A stretch of DNA of 24,319 nucleotides from Methanosarcinales archaeon (GTDB taxonomy: Archaea > Halobacteriota > Methanosarcinia > Methanosarcinales > Methanocomedenaceae), in NCBI GenBank assembly GCA_023136155.1, contig JAGLRT010000012.1:1-24319 (forward strand). Reading direction: 5' to 3'. Below, piece by piece: positions 8,038 through 14,594 of the stretch (positions are counted from its first letter, which is position 1; each line of letters opens with the position of its first letter). A program made the position numbers and the translations under genes. The notes beneath the pieces were generated by a model that saw only the letters and a list, made by a program, of their open reading frames with translations, made no database searches and was not told the DNA's origin.

Positions 8038-8835
8038 TTATCCGGGAGTATCCAGTATCCAACCTGGCGCTCCTGCTAGTTTTACTAATGCCTCAGCTTC
8101 CATAAAATGAAGGTCTGCCGGCACAACCAATATTTGCAGTGGACCACCGAAATCGAAGTAAGTCAGTTCACTCAAAGGCAGGGCCTTTATCACGGGTTCG
8201 GGCGAACCTGCCCTGGCCACACCCACACCAAGGCGTCCGGCCAGTTCAAGTTTACCTTCCTGTGAGTCTATTTCCAGAAGGAGTTCACAGCCACGGTTGA
8301 TGGTCATGTATCCTTTTTCAGGGTCTATGTCCAGGAATATCAGGGTATGCATGTCGGCTTCCAGATTGGATTTGATGGTATCGTACGGGGTGTGCGAAAT
8401 GATATTCCTGCCCTTATGGGTATAGGGATGAGGGATGGTTGCGGATTTGCCGAAACGGTAGTTCTGTAGTCCGGTCAGGCCAGGGACTGCACTCACGATT
8501 GATGACCCATGTATGATGTGTGTTTTTATATCCATATCCTGGGCTCGCATGCGTAGGTCTACGTGAGTGGTGCTGACCATAGCATCTCCACCTGTTAAGA
8601 ATACCACATCTTCGGTAATAGCACGCTGTAGCCAATCAGGCTGTTGCTCCACGTCCTCCCTATCAAGAATAGTAATTTCCCGTTCGTAGAATGCTTCCAG
8701 CTTTTGATGGCTAGTCCCCATCAATATCGAAGTGTAGAATTCGGCGTACACATGGTCGGCCCGACGAACTGCTTCCAGGCCTTTTACTGATATGTCTTTT
8801 TCGTCATAGAGTCCAATGCCAATGAATGTGAGCAT
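8038..8835 (-). CDS. dph5: Diphthine synthase
   Basis: Dph5 methylates the modified histidine of elongation factor 2 with SAM, the second stage of diphthamide synthesis. The 265 residues match the archaeal family. Motifs are TFIGIGLYDEKDISVKGLEA (3-22), VYAEFYTS, VFLTGGDAMVSTTHVDLR (the tetrapyrrole-methylase-like GGDxxxxTTH loop), HGSSIVSAVPGLTGLQNYRF, and FLDIDPEKGYMT followed by GVARAGSPEP. The ATG at 8835 begins the beta strand directly. It is the last gene of the minus-strand cluster, separated from DUF99 by 116 bases that contain a heptamer tandem repeat. Confidence 0.96.
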   Translation of the reverse strand: MLTFIGIGLYDEKDISVKGLEAVRRADHVYAEFYTSILMGTSHQKLEAFYEREITILDREDVEQQPDWLQRAITEDVVFLTGGDAMVSTTHVDLRMRAQDMDIKTHIIHGSSIVSAVPGLTGLQNYRFGKSATIPHPYTHKGRNIISHTPYDTIKSNLEADMHTLIFLDIDPEKGYMTINRGCELLLEIDSQEGKLELAGRLGVGVARAGSPEPVIKALPLSELTYFDFGGPLQILVVPADLHFMEAEALVKLAGAPGWILDTPG

Positions 8836-8881
8836 AAAAGTAGATTTGGGTGCGGAAATGATAAAGATTTGGAATTGAGAT

Positions 8882-8950
8882 GTGTTACGTGTACAGTGTT
8901 GAGTGTATGGTGTTACTGTAAGGTGTTACGTGTATGGTATTAGGTGTGTA
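8882..8950. repeat. Tandem repeat of a 7/14-base unit (GTGTTACGTGTATG)
   Basis: Five head-to-tail units of about 14 bases fill the gap between the DUF99 stop and the dph5 start: GTGTTACGTGTACA (8882), GTGTTGAGTGTATG (8896), GTGTTACTGTAAG (8910), GTGTTACGTGTATG (8923) and GTATTAGGTGTGTA (8937). Each unit is itself two GTGTNNN heptamers. One unit is a base short. Confidence 0.8.
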
Positions 8951-8951
8951 A

Positions 8952-9530
8952 TCACGCCTTACCAGTAGACTCTCCACACACGATACCCGTCGCAATCAGG
9001 TGCGCTACCCTCAACGGTTCGGGTACATTGCTGTGGGTTGAGGAAAGCTGCACAATATCCCTGGCCTTTTCCAGGTCGATTCCGCAGTGCTGGATAAATA
9101 TAGGAGTTTCACCCTCGCGGCTTATCACCTTATGTATCTCACCGGCTCGTTTAATCATTTCCCATCGTATATCCGGGCTGGGCAGATGTTTTAAAGCGGC
9201 ACGTATCCGGTCAAAATCAGGGTAATCCCTCATGACTGCGATACACCCAATACCTGTTTCTTCATAGACCGCTTCAATATCAACCACATTAAAACCGGCA
9301 TATGTCACGCCATCGAACATCAATACTCTGACCTGTCCGAAATGTTTACTGCCAGTCACCATCTTGATGATGGCTTCAGTGGCATCATTACCATCCTTTG
9401 TAATATGGGAGCGCAGCACACCGTCCAACCAGACTCCACCCCTGAACATGGCTCCCACTATCATCACTGGCTCACTATGCAGTGACGAATCATCGATACC
9501 CAGAATTCTTATCTCTGGTTTGATGTGCAT
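8952..9530 (-). CDS. DUF99 family protein (endonuclease V-related fold)
   Basis: The 192-residue protein belongs to DUF99/UPF0215, an archaeal family distantly related to endonuclease V, for which a deoxyuridine-directed nuclease activity has been proposed in some members. Visible conserved stretches are RILGIDDSSL (8-17), GAMFRGGVWLDGVL, VLMFDGVTYAGFNVVDI (69-85), GIGCIAVMRDYPDFDRI and a C-terminal EPLRVAHLIATGI. Asp13-Asp14 and Asp74 are candidate acidic residues. The ATG at 9530 is three bases after the rpoL stop, so translation is probably coupled. Function in this operon is not known. Confidence 0.88.
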   Translation of the reverse strand: MHIKPEIRILGIDDSSLHSEPVMIVGAMFRGGVWLDGVLRSHITKDGNDATEAIIKMVTGSKHFGQVRVLMFDGVTYAGFNVVDIEAVYEETGIGCIAVMRDYPDFDRIRAALKHLPSPDIRWEMIKRAGEIHKVISREGETPIFIQHCGIDLEKARDIVQLSSTHSNVPEPLRVAHLIATGIVCGESTGKA

Positions 9531-9533
9531 GAC

Positions 9534-9812
9534 CTAAATACTGGCCTTCTCACTGAAAACGGTCTTGAACTCTTCATATACTTCAATGAGCCGTTCAGAT
9601 GCTTCCGTAATAGCAACGATAGGATCAAACCCATCTGTTTTTACGAAAAGCACAGGGTCACTGATAGTTGGGTGTTTGATATCGTAAGTAGCCACTTCCA
9701 CCCTGGGCTCGTCCAGTAGAGATGACTTCAGAGTATTCAACAATGTGTGACTCTCACCCCCGATCTCAACAAGTATTTGAGTATCACTCTTTTCAATAAC
9801 CTTTAAGTCCAT
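9534..9812 (-). CDS. rpoL: DNA-directed RNA polymerase subunit L
   Basis: RpoL is the archaeal counterpart of eukaryotic Rpb11 and pairs with RpoD to form the assembly platform of RNA polymerase. The 92-residue protein has the usual size and the family pattern: GGESHTLLNTLKSSLLDEP (18-36), VEVATYDIKHPTISDPVLFV (38-57) and the long C-terminal helix ITEASERLIEVYEEFKTVF. The ATG at 9812 has GAGGTG at 9820-9825, which overlaps the csl4 stop codon. It is tightly packed between csl4 and DUF99. Confidence 0.96.
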   Translation of the reverse strand: MDLKVIEKSDTQILVEIGGESHTLLNTLKSSLLDEPRVEVATYDIKHPTISDPVLFVKTDGFDPIVAITEASERLIEVYEEFKTVFSEKASI

Positions 9813-9824
9813 GTTACTACACCT

Positions 9825-10496
9825 CTAAGCACTATAATTACCATATTCAGTGGATACTTTTCGAGATTCCATTTTACCACATACCGGACATTTCAACATG
9901 AAACCTTTATTTCCATTCTCGGATGGTTTGATCAGGTCCACATTGCATTTAGAACAATATGCCTTTATAACGCCCAGGTCCTTGCCAGCGGTGGAAAGTC
10001 TCATACTTCTCAAGTCAATGACCTTAGCTTTGATGATATCAAAGGGACTCATCTCATCAGTAATATTTTTTACATATCCATCCTTCAGATTGGATATGTG
10101 AACCGCAGCTTGTTGTAGATTAACAATCTCGCGCTCGCCTTTACCTTCTATCTTTGCAATTTCTACCAATGCAACAGAACTTCTCAAATCGTTCACACGC
10201 CCGATGACCACATCTCCCATCTCAAGTTTTGGCGGCACATTGGTCTTTGGAACAACCGAAATGTTACGTGACTTCTGATTAATATTTACCATACCAGTGG
10301 CTGTGGAATAGACATTTCCTCCATGTTTGAAGGTATTTTTACCAGATATGAACTCCTCGCTTGTACCTACCATATCCCCTGGTAGTACTAATTCACCTGT
10401 TTCTGTAATTTCATGTAATACAGGAGTTTCTGGTTTAATTGTATCGGCAGATTTCATTTTTTTAGTTTCAACGACCTCTTCATCAATATTTTTCAC
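9825..10496 (-). CDS. csl4: Exosome RNA-binding subunit Csl4
   Basis: Csl4 forms part of the cap of the archaeal RNA exosome and helps recruit RNA and DnaG. The conserved part starts at GELVLPGDMVGTSEEFISG (34-52), followed by GGNVYSTATGMV. An S1 domain runs from about MGDVVIGRVNDLRSS to IIKAKVIDL (93-161), and a zinc ribbon has Cys181, Cys184, Cys203 and Cys206. The first 30 residues are an acidic, low-complexity extension. The start is uncertain: GTG at 10496 is the first standard start, ATG at 10457 another, while the frame stays open without an ATG or GTG back to 10613 with coding-like acidic composition. rpoL follows after 12 bases. Confidence 0.93.
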   Translation of the reverse strand: MKNIDEEVVETKKMKSADTIKPETPVLHEITETGELVLPGDMVGTSEEFISGKNTFKHGGNVYSTATGMVNINQKSRNISVVPKTNVPPKLEMGDVVIGRVNDLRSSVALVEIAKIEGKGEREIVNLQQAAVHISNLKDGYVKNITDEMSPFDIIKAKVIDLRSMRLSTAGKDLGVIKAYCSKCNVDLIKPSENGNKGFMLKCPVCGKMESRKVSTEYGNYSA

Positions 10497-10661
10497 CTCA
10501 TCCAGTGAAGCATGCTCTTCTTCTGCTGAATCATCTTTCGTCAGTATTCGTCTGGATACGGTTTTCTTCCTTTTGAGTCTAATAATAATCCCTCGATATG
10601 ATTTATAATTTCAATCACCGGACAAACAAGATCACTCCAGTGAACCAGAACGGTAATCATT

Positions 10662-11261
10662 TTATTGTCTGTTGTTTTCAATCCGGTATATCTCTACATT
10701 TACAACTTCAATATCCTTTTTGTGGAAATTAAATGTTCGTCTTATCGGAAATCCTGCGTGATACCGCTCTGTTATGACGGCGGGATTAATGAACCTTTTG
10801 ATGAATTCATAACTTCCGAAATTATGGATTGAATACACCACATCGGCCACCTCCAATGCTTTGGTAAGGAATGGACGGTCACTGCCCTTTACCTGTGCCC
10901 CGAACGGGGGGTTCATAATTACCGTATGAGCCCGGCCGCAGACATCTTCCACCCGGGAACACACAAATTCAACGTCAACTTTAAGTCGTTGTGCGTTTTG
11001 TCGTGCTTTCTTAATCGCACTCGCATCCATATCAAACCCCTTAACTTCACCATCACCAAGCAATGATGCACCAATGGCAAGCATGCCTGTACCGCACCCC
11101 AGGTCATAAACCATTCCCTCTGTCAGGTCACCTTTCATGAAAGCAAGATATAACAGTTCAGCAGCAATTGTTGCAGGAGTTGCATATTGTTCAAGGAAGG
11201 CGGAAGGCGCTGAAAATCCTTCCACCTGTTCGAGCATGATCTCCAGTTGTTTCTTTTTCAT
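10662..11261 (-). CDS. METTL5-like RNA N6-adenine methyltransferase
   Basis: This 199-residue class I methyltransferase resembles METTL5, which in eukaryotes makes m6A in 18S rRNA. Motifs are the N-terminal KKKQLEIMLEQVEGF and LEQYATPATIAAELL (23-37), the SAM loop VYDLGCGTGMLAIGA (51-65), the acidic motif GFDMDASAI, and the catalytic NPPFGAQVKGSDRPFL (116-131). NPPF marks N6-adenine or related exocyclic amine methylation. The ATG at 11261 gives the normal family start. It lies 26 bases after the AAA ATPase gene and upstream of csl4; neighbouring archaeal csl4 and rpoL genes are commonly linked with such a methyltransferase, which supports a ribosomal RNA role. The exact target here is inferred. 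Confidence 0.9.
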   Translation of the reverse strand: MKKKQLEIMLEQVEGFSAPSAFLEQYATPATIAAELLYLAFMKGDLTEGMVYDLGCGTGMLAIGASLLGDGEVKGFDMDASAIKKARQNAQRLKVDVEFVCSRVEDVCGRAHTVIMNPPFGAQVKGSDRPFLTKALEVADVVYSIHNFGSYEFIKRFINPAVITERYHAGFPIRRTFNFHKKDIEVVNVEIYRIENNRQ

Positions 11262-11287
11262 TGTATAGAATGTAGGTCAGGAACAAT

Positions 11288-12403
11288 TTATGTGAACATT
11301 CCTTCGTCCGAGTTCTTGAACAGACTTGATGCCGCAGTCCTTTTCAAAGCTTCTTCCATGTGCTTGTTCCCTACCTTAGTGTCTTCCAGGATTGCTGCGT
11401 GGAGTGCGGATTTGAGGATCTTCTCGACAAGGTCACGTCCTGAGAAACCTTCGGTCTTTTCAGCCAACGAATGTATGTCAACATCTTCATCCAATTCCAC
11501 AGGAAACGTGGGTATGTTCGAGCTTAATATCGCCTGCCTCTCCATTGAATCGGGCAGTACAAAATTAATCTCTTCTTCAAACCTGCTGCGAACGGCAGGG
11601 TCAAGTGACTCTATCCTGTTAGTGGCAGCAATAGTACACACCCCTTCACGGACCTCAATGCCGTCCATTTCGGTAAGTAGTGAATTGACTATTTCGGCAA
11701 CGTCACCCCTGAGTTCCTGGAAACGCCTGTCCAGTGCAATGGCATCCAGTTCATCGATGAAGATGATACATGGCTGCAGGTCTTCTGCCCGGTCATATAA
11801 TTGGTGAAGCTGCCTGGCCCCGTCACCTACGAACTCACCTATCAACTGGGTAGCTTTAATTGGCAGGATTGGGACGTCTGTGGCACTAGCCAGGGCTTTT
11901 GCAAGCATGGTCTTGCCTGTACCGGATGGGCCATAGAACAATACGTTCCTGGGAGCCCACCTGCCGAACTTTTCGGGGTCATCCAGGTATTTCATGATGA
12001 GTTTACATTTATGTTTTGCACCATCTTGTCCAATTACATCGTCGAAAGTGACATCATTGGATGGCTCTGGCACAACCTCATCGTTGTTTACATCTTCAAT
12101 TAAGAATACTGTGGACTGGCCGATAACACTACCCTCAGGCATAACATTTACGACCTTGAATGCAAAATCAGGGAACATCCTGCGGTCAAAGAGATACTCA
12201 CCGGACTGGACCAATAATCCGTTCCATTGTTCTCGGGCATAGAATTCGAAAACATCATTCTCAAAAACCTCCGGATATTCATGAAGTGAACTTCTAAGTG
12301 GATACCCTGCAGGCTTCAATGATACGAAAAGAGCTCCACTTTCAACTCGCTCTTTTTGTGTTTTAACACTGTTCTTTTTGTTGACACGTTGTACTGAACG
12401 CAA
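11288..12403 (-). CDS. AAA ATPase resembling AMA (membrane-associated archaeal AAA protein)
   Basis: The 371-residue protein has an N-terminal domain of about 110 residues unlike PAN's coiled coil, then one AAA module: TFDDVIGQDGAK (119-130), Walker A GPSGTGKT (158-165), the pore-loop region GEFVGDGARQLHQL, Walker B CIIFIDELDAI (212-222), sensor ATNRIESLDPAVRSRF (260-275) and the lid GFSGRDLVEKI. It ends in EGMFT, a Met-Phe-X tail like that of PAN here. Size and layout fit the AMA family of Archaeoglobus and methanogens, proposed as an alternative proteasome partner; this assignment is from memory of the family and is tentative. The start is TTG at 12403 with CGAGG about nine bases upstream; the first in-frame ATG is far inside. 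It follows a 54-aa membrane protein gene by 55 bases. Confidence 0.85.
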   Translation of the reverse strand: MRSVQRVNKKNSVKTQKERVESGALFVSLKPAGYPLRSSLHEYPEVFENDVFEFYAREQWNGLLVQSGEYLFDRRMFPDFAFKVVNVMPEGSVIGQSTVFLIEDVNNDEVVPEPSNDVTFDDVIGQDGAKHKCKLIMKYLDDPEKFGRWAPRNVLFYGPSGTGKTMLAKALASATDVPILPIKATQLIGEFVGDGARQLHQLYDRAEDLQPCIIFIDELDAIALDRRFQELRGDVAEIVNSLLTEMDGIEVREGVCTIAATNRIESLDPAVRSRFEEEINFVLPDSMERQAILSSNIPTFPVELDEDVDIHSLAEKTEGFSGRDLVEKILKSALHAAILEDTKVGNKHMEEALKRTAASSLFKNSDEGMFT

Positions 12404-12458
12404 TATTTTATTCCTCGACTTTCACATTGACGGGTAGGATATTAATGTTATCGCTAGG

Positions 12459-12623
12459 CTATTTTATCAGTTGTTTCAGTAGCATAAAAGAGACATATGC
12501 CAGTGCAATTATAATAACAATCTCAACGACTTGCACGGCCAGTTTCAATATGAGCGTTGCAATGATGATGGCCAGTACTATTGAAAAGAGTATAAATATT
12601 ATATCTCGAACACTCGATTTCAT
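12459..12623 (-). CDS. 54-aa hydrophobic membrane protein, unknown function
   Basis: Read from ATG at 12623 to TAG at 12459, the product starts MKSSVRDIIFILFSIVLAII and continues IATLILKLAVQVVEIVIIIA, ending LAYVSFMLLKQLIK. It is almost wholly hydrophobic, with two likely membrane helices (about residues 8-30 and 33-50) separated by Gln-Val-Val-Glu, and basic residues at both ends. No known family is recognised. It is supported as a gene by a TATA box (TATAAATA, 12651-12658) 31 bases upstream, which fits a leaderless start, and by its place as first gene before the AAA ATPase on the same strand. It could tether that ATPase to the membrane; this is inference from position only. Confidence 0.65.
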   Translation of the reverse strand: MKSSVRDIIFILFSIVLAIIIATLILKLAVQVVEIVIIIALAYVSFMLLKQLIK

Positions 12624-12650
12624 GATATATGCTAACACTGTGTGTTTAAA

Positions 12651-12658
12651 TATTTATA
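12651..12658 (-). promoter_or_regulatory. TATA box heading the AAA/METTL5/csl4/rpoL operon
   Basis: The minus strand reads AGTATAAATATTTAAAC here, a strong box A. It is centred about 31 bases before the ATG of the 54-aa gene and is the best promoter candidate for all seven minus-strand genes down to dph5. Confidence 0.6.
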
Positions 12659-12857
12659 CTTGTTCGAAGGGGCATTATTTTGGTATGAAAATACATCACA
12701 ATTTTCATGCTTGTGGGTGTCTCCAAGCTCATGAATGTTTCTTCAATTCGCAATATTCATAGACATTGTGTAGTGACAGGTCCTAAAAAACCATCCATTA
12801 CATCCACCAGTTTTGCTATTAAACCGTCCACTGTAACAGAAGGTTTTATTTGTATCG

Positions 12858-12869
12858 AAAAAAAGAAAA
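12858..12869 (-). terminator. T-run terminator after tRNA-Trp
   Basis: The minus strand reads TTTTCTTTTTTT starting two bases after the tRNA 3' end, a typical archaeal oligo-T termination signal. Confidence 0.6.
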
Positions 12870-12871
12870 CG

Positions 12872-13060
12872 TGGGGCTGGTGAGATTTGAACTCACGATC
12901 GACGGGTCTCTCCGAACCCTTGAAGAATTCAAGGAGAACACCAAATCAGTGCTCCAACGGCTCTTCACTGACCCGCCCCGTCGGACAAGTCTCAGTAGAC
13001 CCGTTGCTCATCATTTTATCCGCTGGAGCCCGTCGCCATTCCTGACTAGGCCACAGCCCC
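12872..13060 (-). tRNA. tRNA-Trp (CCA) with a 115-base intron
   Basis: The 189-base gene gives a 74-base mature tRNA when 12908-13022 is removed. Acceptor strands are GGGGCTG and CAGCCCC with discriminator A; the D stem is GCC/GGC; the anticodon stem is ACGGG/CCCGT; the T arm is GTGAG-TTCAAAT-CTCAC. The loop CTCCAG places CCA at 34-36, giving tryptophan. The intron lies at the usual 37/38 position. The splice site forms a perfect bulge-helix-bulge: central helix CUCC with GGAG, three-base bulges AGC and AGA, and inner helix GGA with UUC. CCA is not encoded at the 3' end. A TATA-like CTTTTAATATC lies at 13102-13112. Confidence 0.96.
12908..13022 (-). ncRNA. Box C/D guide RNA inside the tRNA-Trp intron
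   Basis: The intron contains box C TGATGA (13008-13013), box D' CTGA (12992-12995), box C' GTGAAGA (12962-12968) and box D CTGA (12946-12949), in that order on the minus strand. The guide before box D (12950-12961) ends TTGGAGCA; its TGGAGC pairs with GCTCCA of the 5' exon and the fifth base before box D faces C34. The guide before box D' (12996-13007) contains ACGGGTCT, which pairs with AGACCCGT of the intron/3' exon boundary and faces C39. This matches the known haloarchaeal case, where the tRNA-Trp intron directs 2'-O-methylation at 34 and 39. The base pairing is read directly; methylation is inferred. Confidence 0.9.
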
Positions 13061-13101
13061 GTTACTGTTTGTTATAGTAACTCACGTCATAATGTCCACA
13101 G

Positions 13102-13112
13102 GATATTAAAAG
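13102..13112 (-). promoter_or_regulatory. TATA-like box for tRNA-Trp
   Basis: The minus strand reads CTTTTAATATC about 47 bases before the mature 5' end, which allows a 5' leader of about 20 bases for RNase P to remove. Confidence 0.4.
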
Positions 13113-13287
13113 TTAACGATTGCAAAAGGATATGCAACCCTTGAACAAGAGTCCGGATTTATTTAATTACTTTTTTTCATCAAATGTATTTTCGCTTAGT
13201 TGCTATTCGTTTACCTCCTACTGGACCTGATTAATCAAATGATTTTAGAAAAACTTTAATCATTTATATTATAAATGCACTCCACTT

Positions 13288-13415
13288 AGATTGTCGGAAA
13301 AGCATACATTCCGAGGTATTTTAAGTGTCTGAATTTATTGCACCATGACGTGAAATGCTAATTTATCAGATGGACGTGTTTCCAATTATGCGTTATATCA
13401 CTTTTCCGACAGTCT
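13288..13415. repeat. 128-base element with 15-base terminal inverted repeats (MITE-like)
   Basis: The left end AGATTGTCGGAAAAG (13288-13302) and the right end CTTTTCCGACAGTCT (13401-13415) are inverted copies with one mismatch in 15. The interior codes for nothing and does not extend the stem. A nearly identical right end occurs at 23811-23827. No clear target duplication was found. The rest of the 13061-13585 spacer holds only the promoters of the two flanking tRNA genes. Confidence 0.5.
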
Positions 13416-13585
13416 CATTATCACATAAGGTTATAGTCCAATCATAAATGCAGTTAGTGAATTGACTCAAGCGGGATCGGAGAATATTTACTTATTAAGT
13501 TCTCTTTTATACAAATCATATTCCAAACACCCGATGAAACAAAAGGTTTATTTCTAATAGGCTATATTCCAGAACACCCCAATGT

Positions 13586-13690
13586 GGGCCGGTAGATCAG
13601 GGGAAGATCGCTACCTTGGCATTTGGATTGACTGTACAAGCTGTCCAACCTGAATGGTAGAGGCCTCGGGTTCAAATCCCGACCGGTCCA
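13586..13690 (+). tRNA. tRNA-Ala (GGC) with a 33-base intron
   Basis: The gene has acceptor strands GGGCCGG and CCGGTCC with discriminator A, including the G3:U70 pair that marks alanine tRNAs. The D stem is GATC/GATC, the anticodon stem CTACC/GGTAG, and the T arm TCGGG-TTCAAAT-CCCGA. The loop TTGGCA gives anticodon GGC. The intron at 13622-13654 sits after position 37. Its bulge-helix-bulge has correct 3-4-3 spacing and an inner helix TTGGA/TCCAA, but the central helix UUGG/CCUG contains a U-U mismatch and a U-G wobble. Mature length is 72. A TATA-like GTTTATTTC lies near 13547. Confidence 0.93.
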
Positions 13691-13739
13691 TTGAACTATT
13701 TTTAACACAAACGCATCAGTTAATGTTGTTCAGTCGAAA

Positions 13740-13748
13740 CCTTTATGC
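13740..13748 (+). promoter_or_regulatory. TATA-like box for dapF-tiaS
   Basis: CCTTTATGC is centred about 29 bases before the dapF ATG, which again fits a leaderless start. The match to box A is moderate. Confidence 0.35.
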
Positions 13749-13772
13749 CAAAACCAGCCGATTCCTGCCCAT

Positions 13773-14594
13773 ATGATACAATTCTCCAAGCTCCATGGGA
13801 ACGGCAATGACTTCATTCTTATTGATGAATGTAGTGGAACAGTAGTGGCCGATGATACTAAAGCCGACTTTGCTGAAAAATATTGCGACCGGAGGTTTGG
13901 CATAGGGGGGGACGGGGTACTGTTTATTTCAAAATCAGTTTCTTCCGATGTGAAGATGAGATTATTCCAGCCCGACCGCTCTGAAGCAGAGATGTGCGGT
14001 AACGGCATCAGGTGTCTTGTCAAGTATGCCCTGGAGGTAGGGTATCTTTCATCCGGCACTGCAACAGTTGAGACCATGGCTGGTATACTGCCCGTAAACG
14101 TAAAAGGTCAGGGCGATGAGATGCTGGTAAAAGTGAATATGGGAAAAACCCTGTTTGACAGAAAAGACATACCTGTCAAGGGTGACGGAGAGTTCATCAA
14201 TGAAATGATTCAAGGCATACAGGTATCGGTTATCAATACCGGAGTGCCCCATGCAGTGATATTTGTGGACGACCTTGAGGGCGTTGATATCGATACAATG
14301 GCACCCCCGATACGATACCACAACATATTCCCAAAAGGCACAAACGTGAATTTTGTTAATGTTGCCGATGAAGGGCATATTAATATTCGTACCTATGAAA
14401 GGGGTGTGGAGGGCGAAACTCTAAGCTGTGGCACAGGTTCAGTAGCGTCTGCAGTGATAGCACATCATCTGGGACTGACCGGTAGTGAGGTAACAGTCAA
14501 CACCCTGGGAGGGATACTCAATATCACAATGGAGGAAGGTTATGCCTTCATGGAGGGCACGGCCGAAACCGTATTTATCGGAAATCTTTTATGA
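13773..14594 (+). CDS. dapF: Diaminopimelate epimerase
   Basis: DapF converts LL- to meso-diaminopimelate in lysine synthesis, without a cofactor, using two cysteines. The 273-residue protein has the family's normal length. Visible are FSKLHGNGNDFILID (4-18), DRRFGIGGDGVL (39-50), EMCGNGIRC (73-81) with catalytic Cys75, NTGVPHAVIFVDDL (155-168), RTYERGVEGET (206-216) and SCGTGSVAS (218-226) with catalytic Cys219. The last codons overlap tiaS in an ATGA, so translation is coupled. The gene follows tRNA-Ala by 82 bases. It is intact. Confidence 0.97.
   Translation: MIQFSKLHGNGNDFILIDECSGTVVADDTKADFAEKYCDRRFGIGGDGVLFISKSVSSDVKMRLFQPDRSEAEMCGNGIRCLVKYALEVGYLSSGTATVETMAGILPVNVKGQGDEMLVKVNMGKTLFDRKDIPVKGDGEFINEMIQGIQVSVINTGVPHAVIFVDDLEGVDIDTMAPPIRYHNIFPKGTNVNFVNVADEGHINIRTYERGVEGETLSCGTGSVASAVIAHHLGLTGSEVTVNTLGGILNITMEEGYAFMEGTAETVFIGNLL

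Noticed and set aside
8882..8950. CRISPR array
   Set aside because: Units are contiguous with no spacers.
12427..12762. 111-codon plus-strand frame
   Set aside because: It is largely the reverse of the 54-aa membrane gene and its promoter; the minus-strand reading is better supported.
12770..12860. Short minus-strand frame reading VDGLIAKLVDVMDGFLGP downstream of tRNA-Trp
   Set aside because: It is short, has no start signal, and follows a terminator; chance cannot be ruled out.
12850..13077. 75-codon plus-strand frame
   Set aside because: It lies wholly on the complement of tRNA-Trp and its intron.
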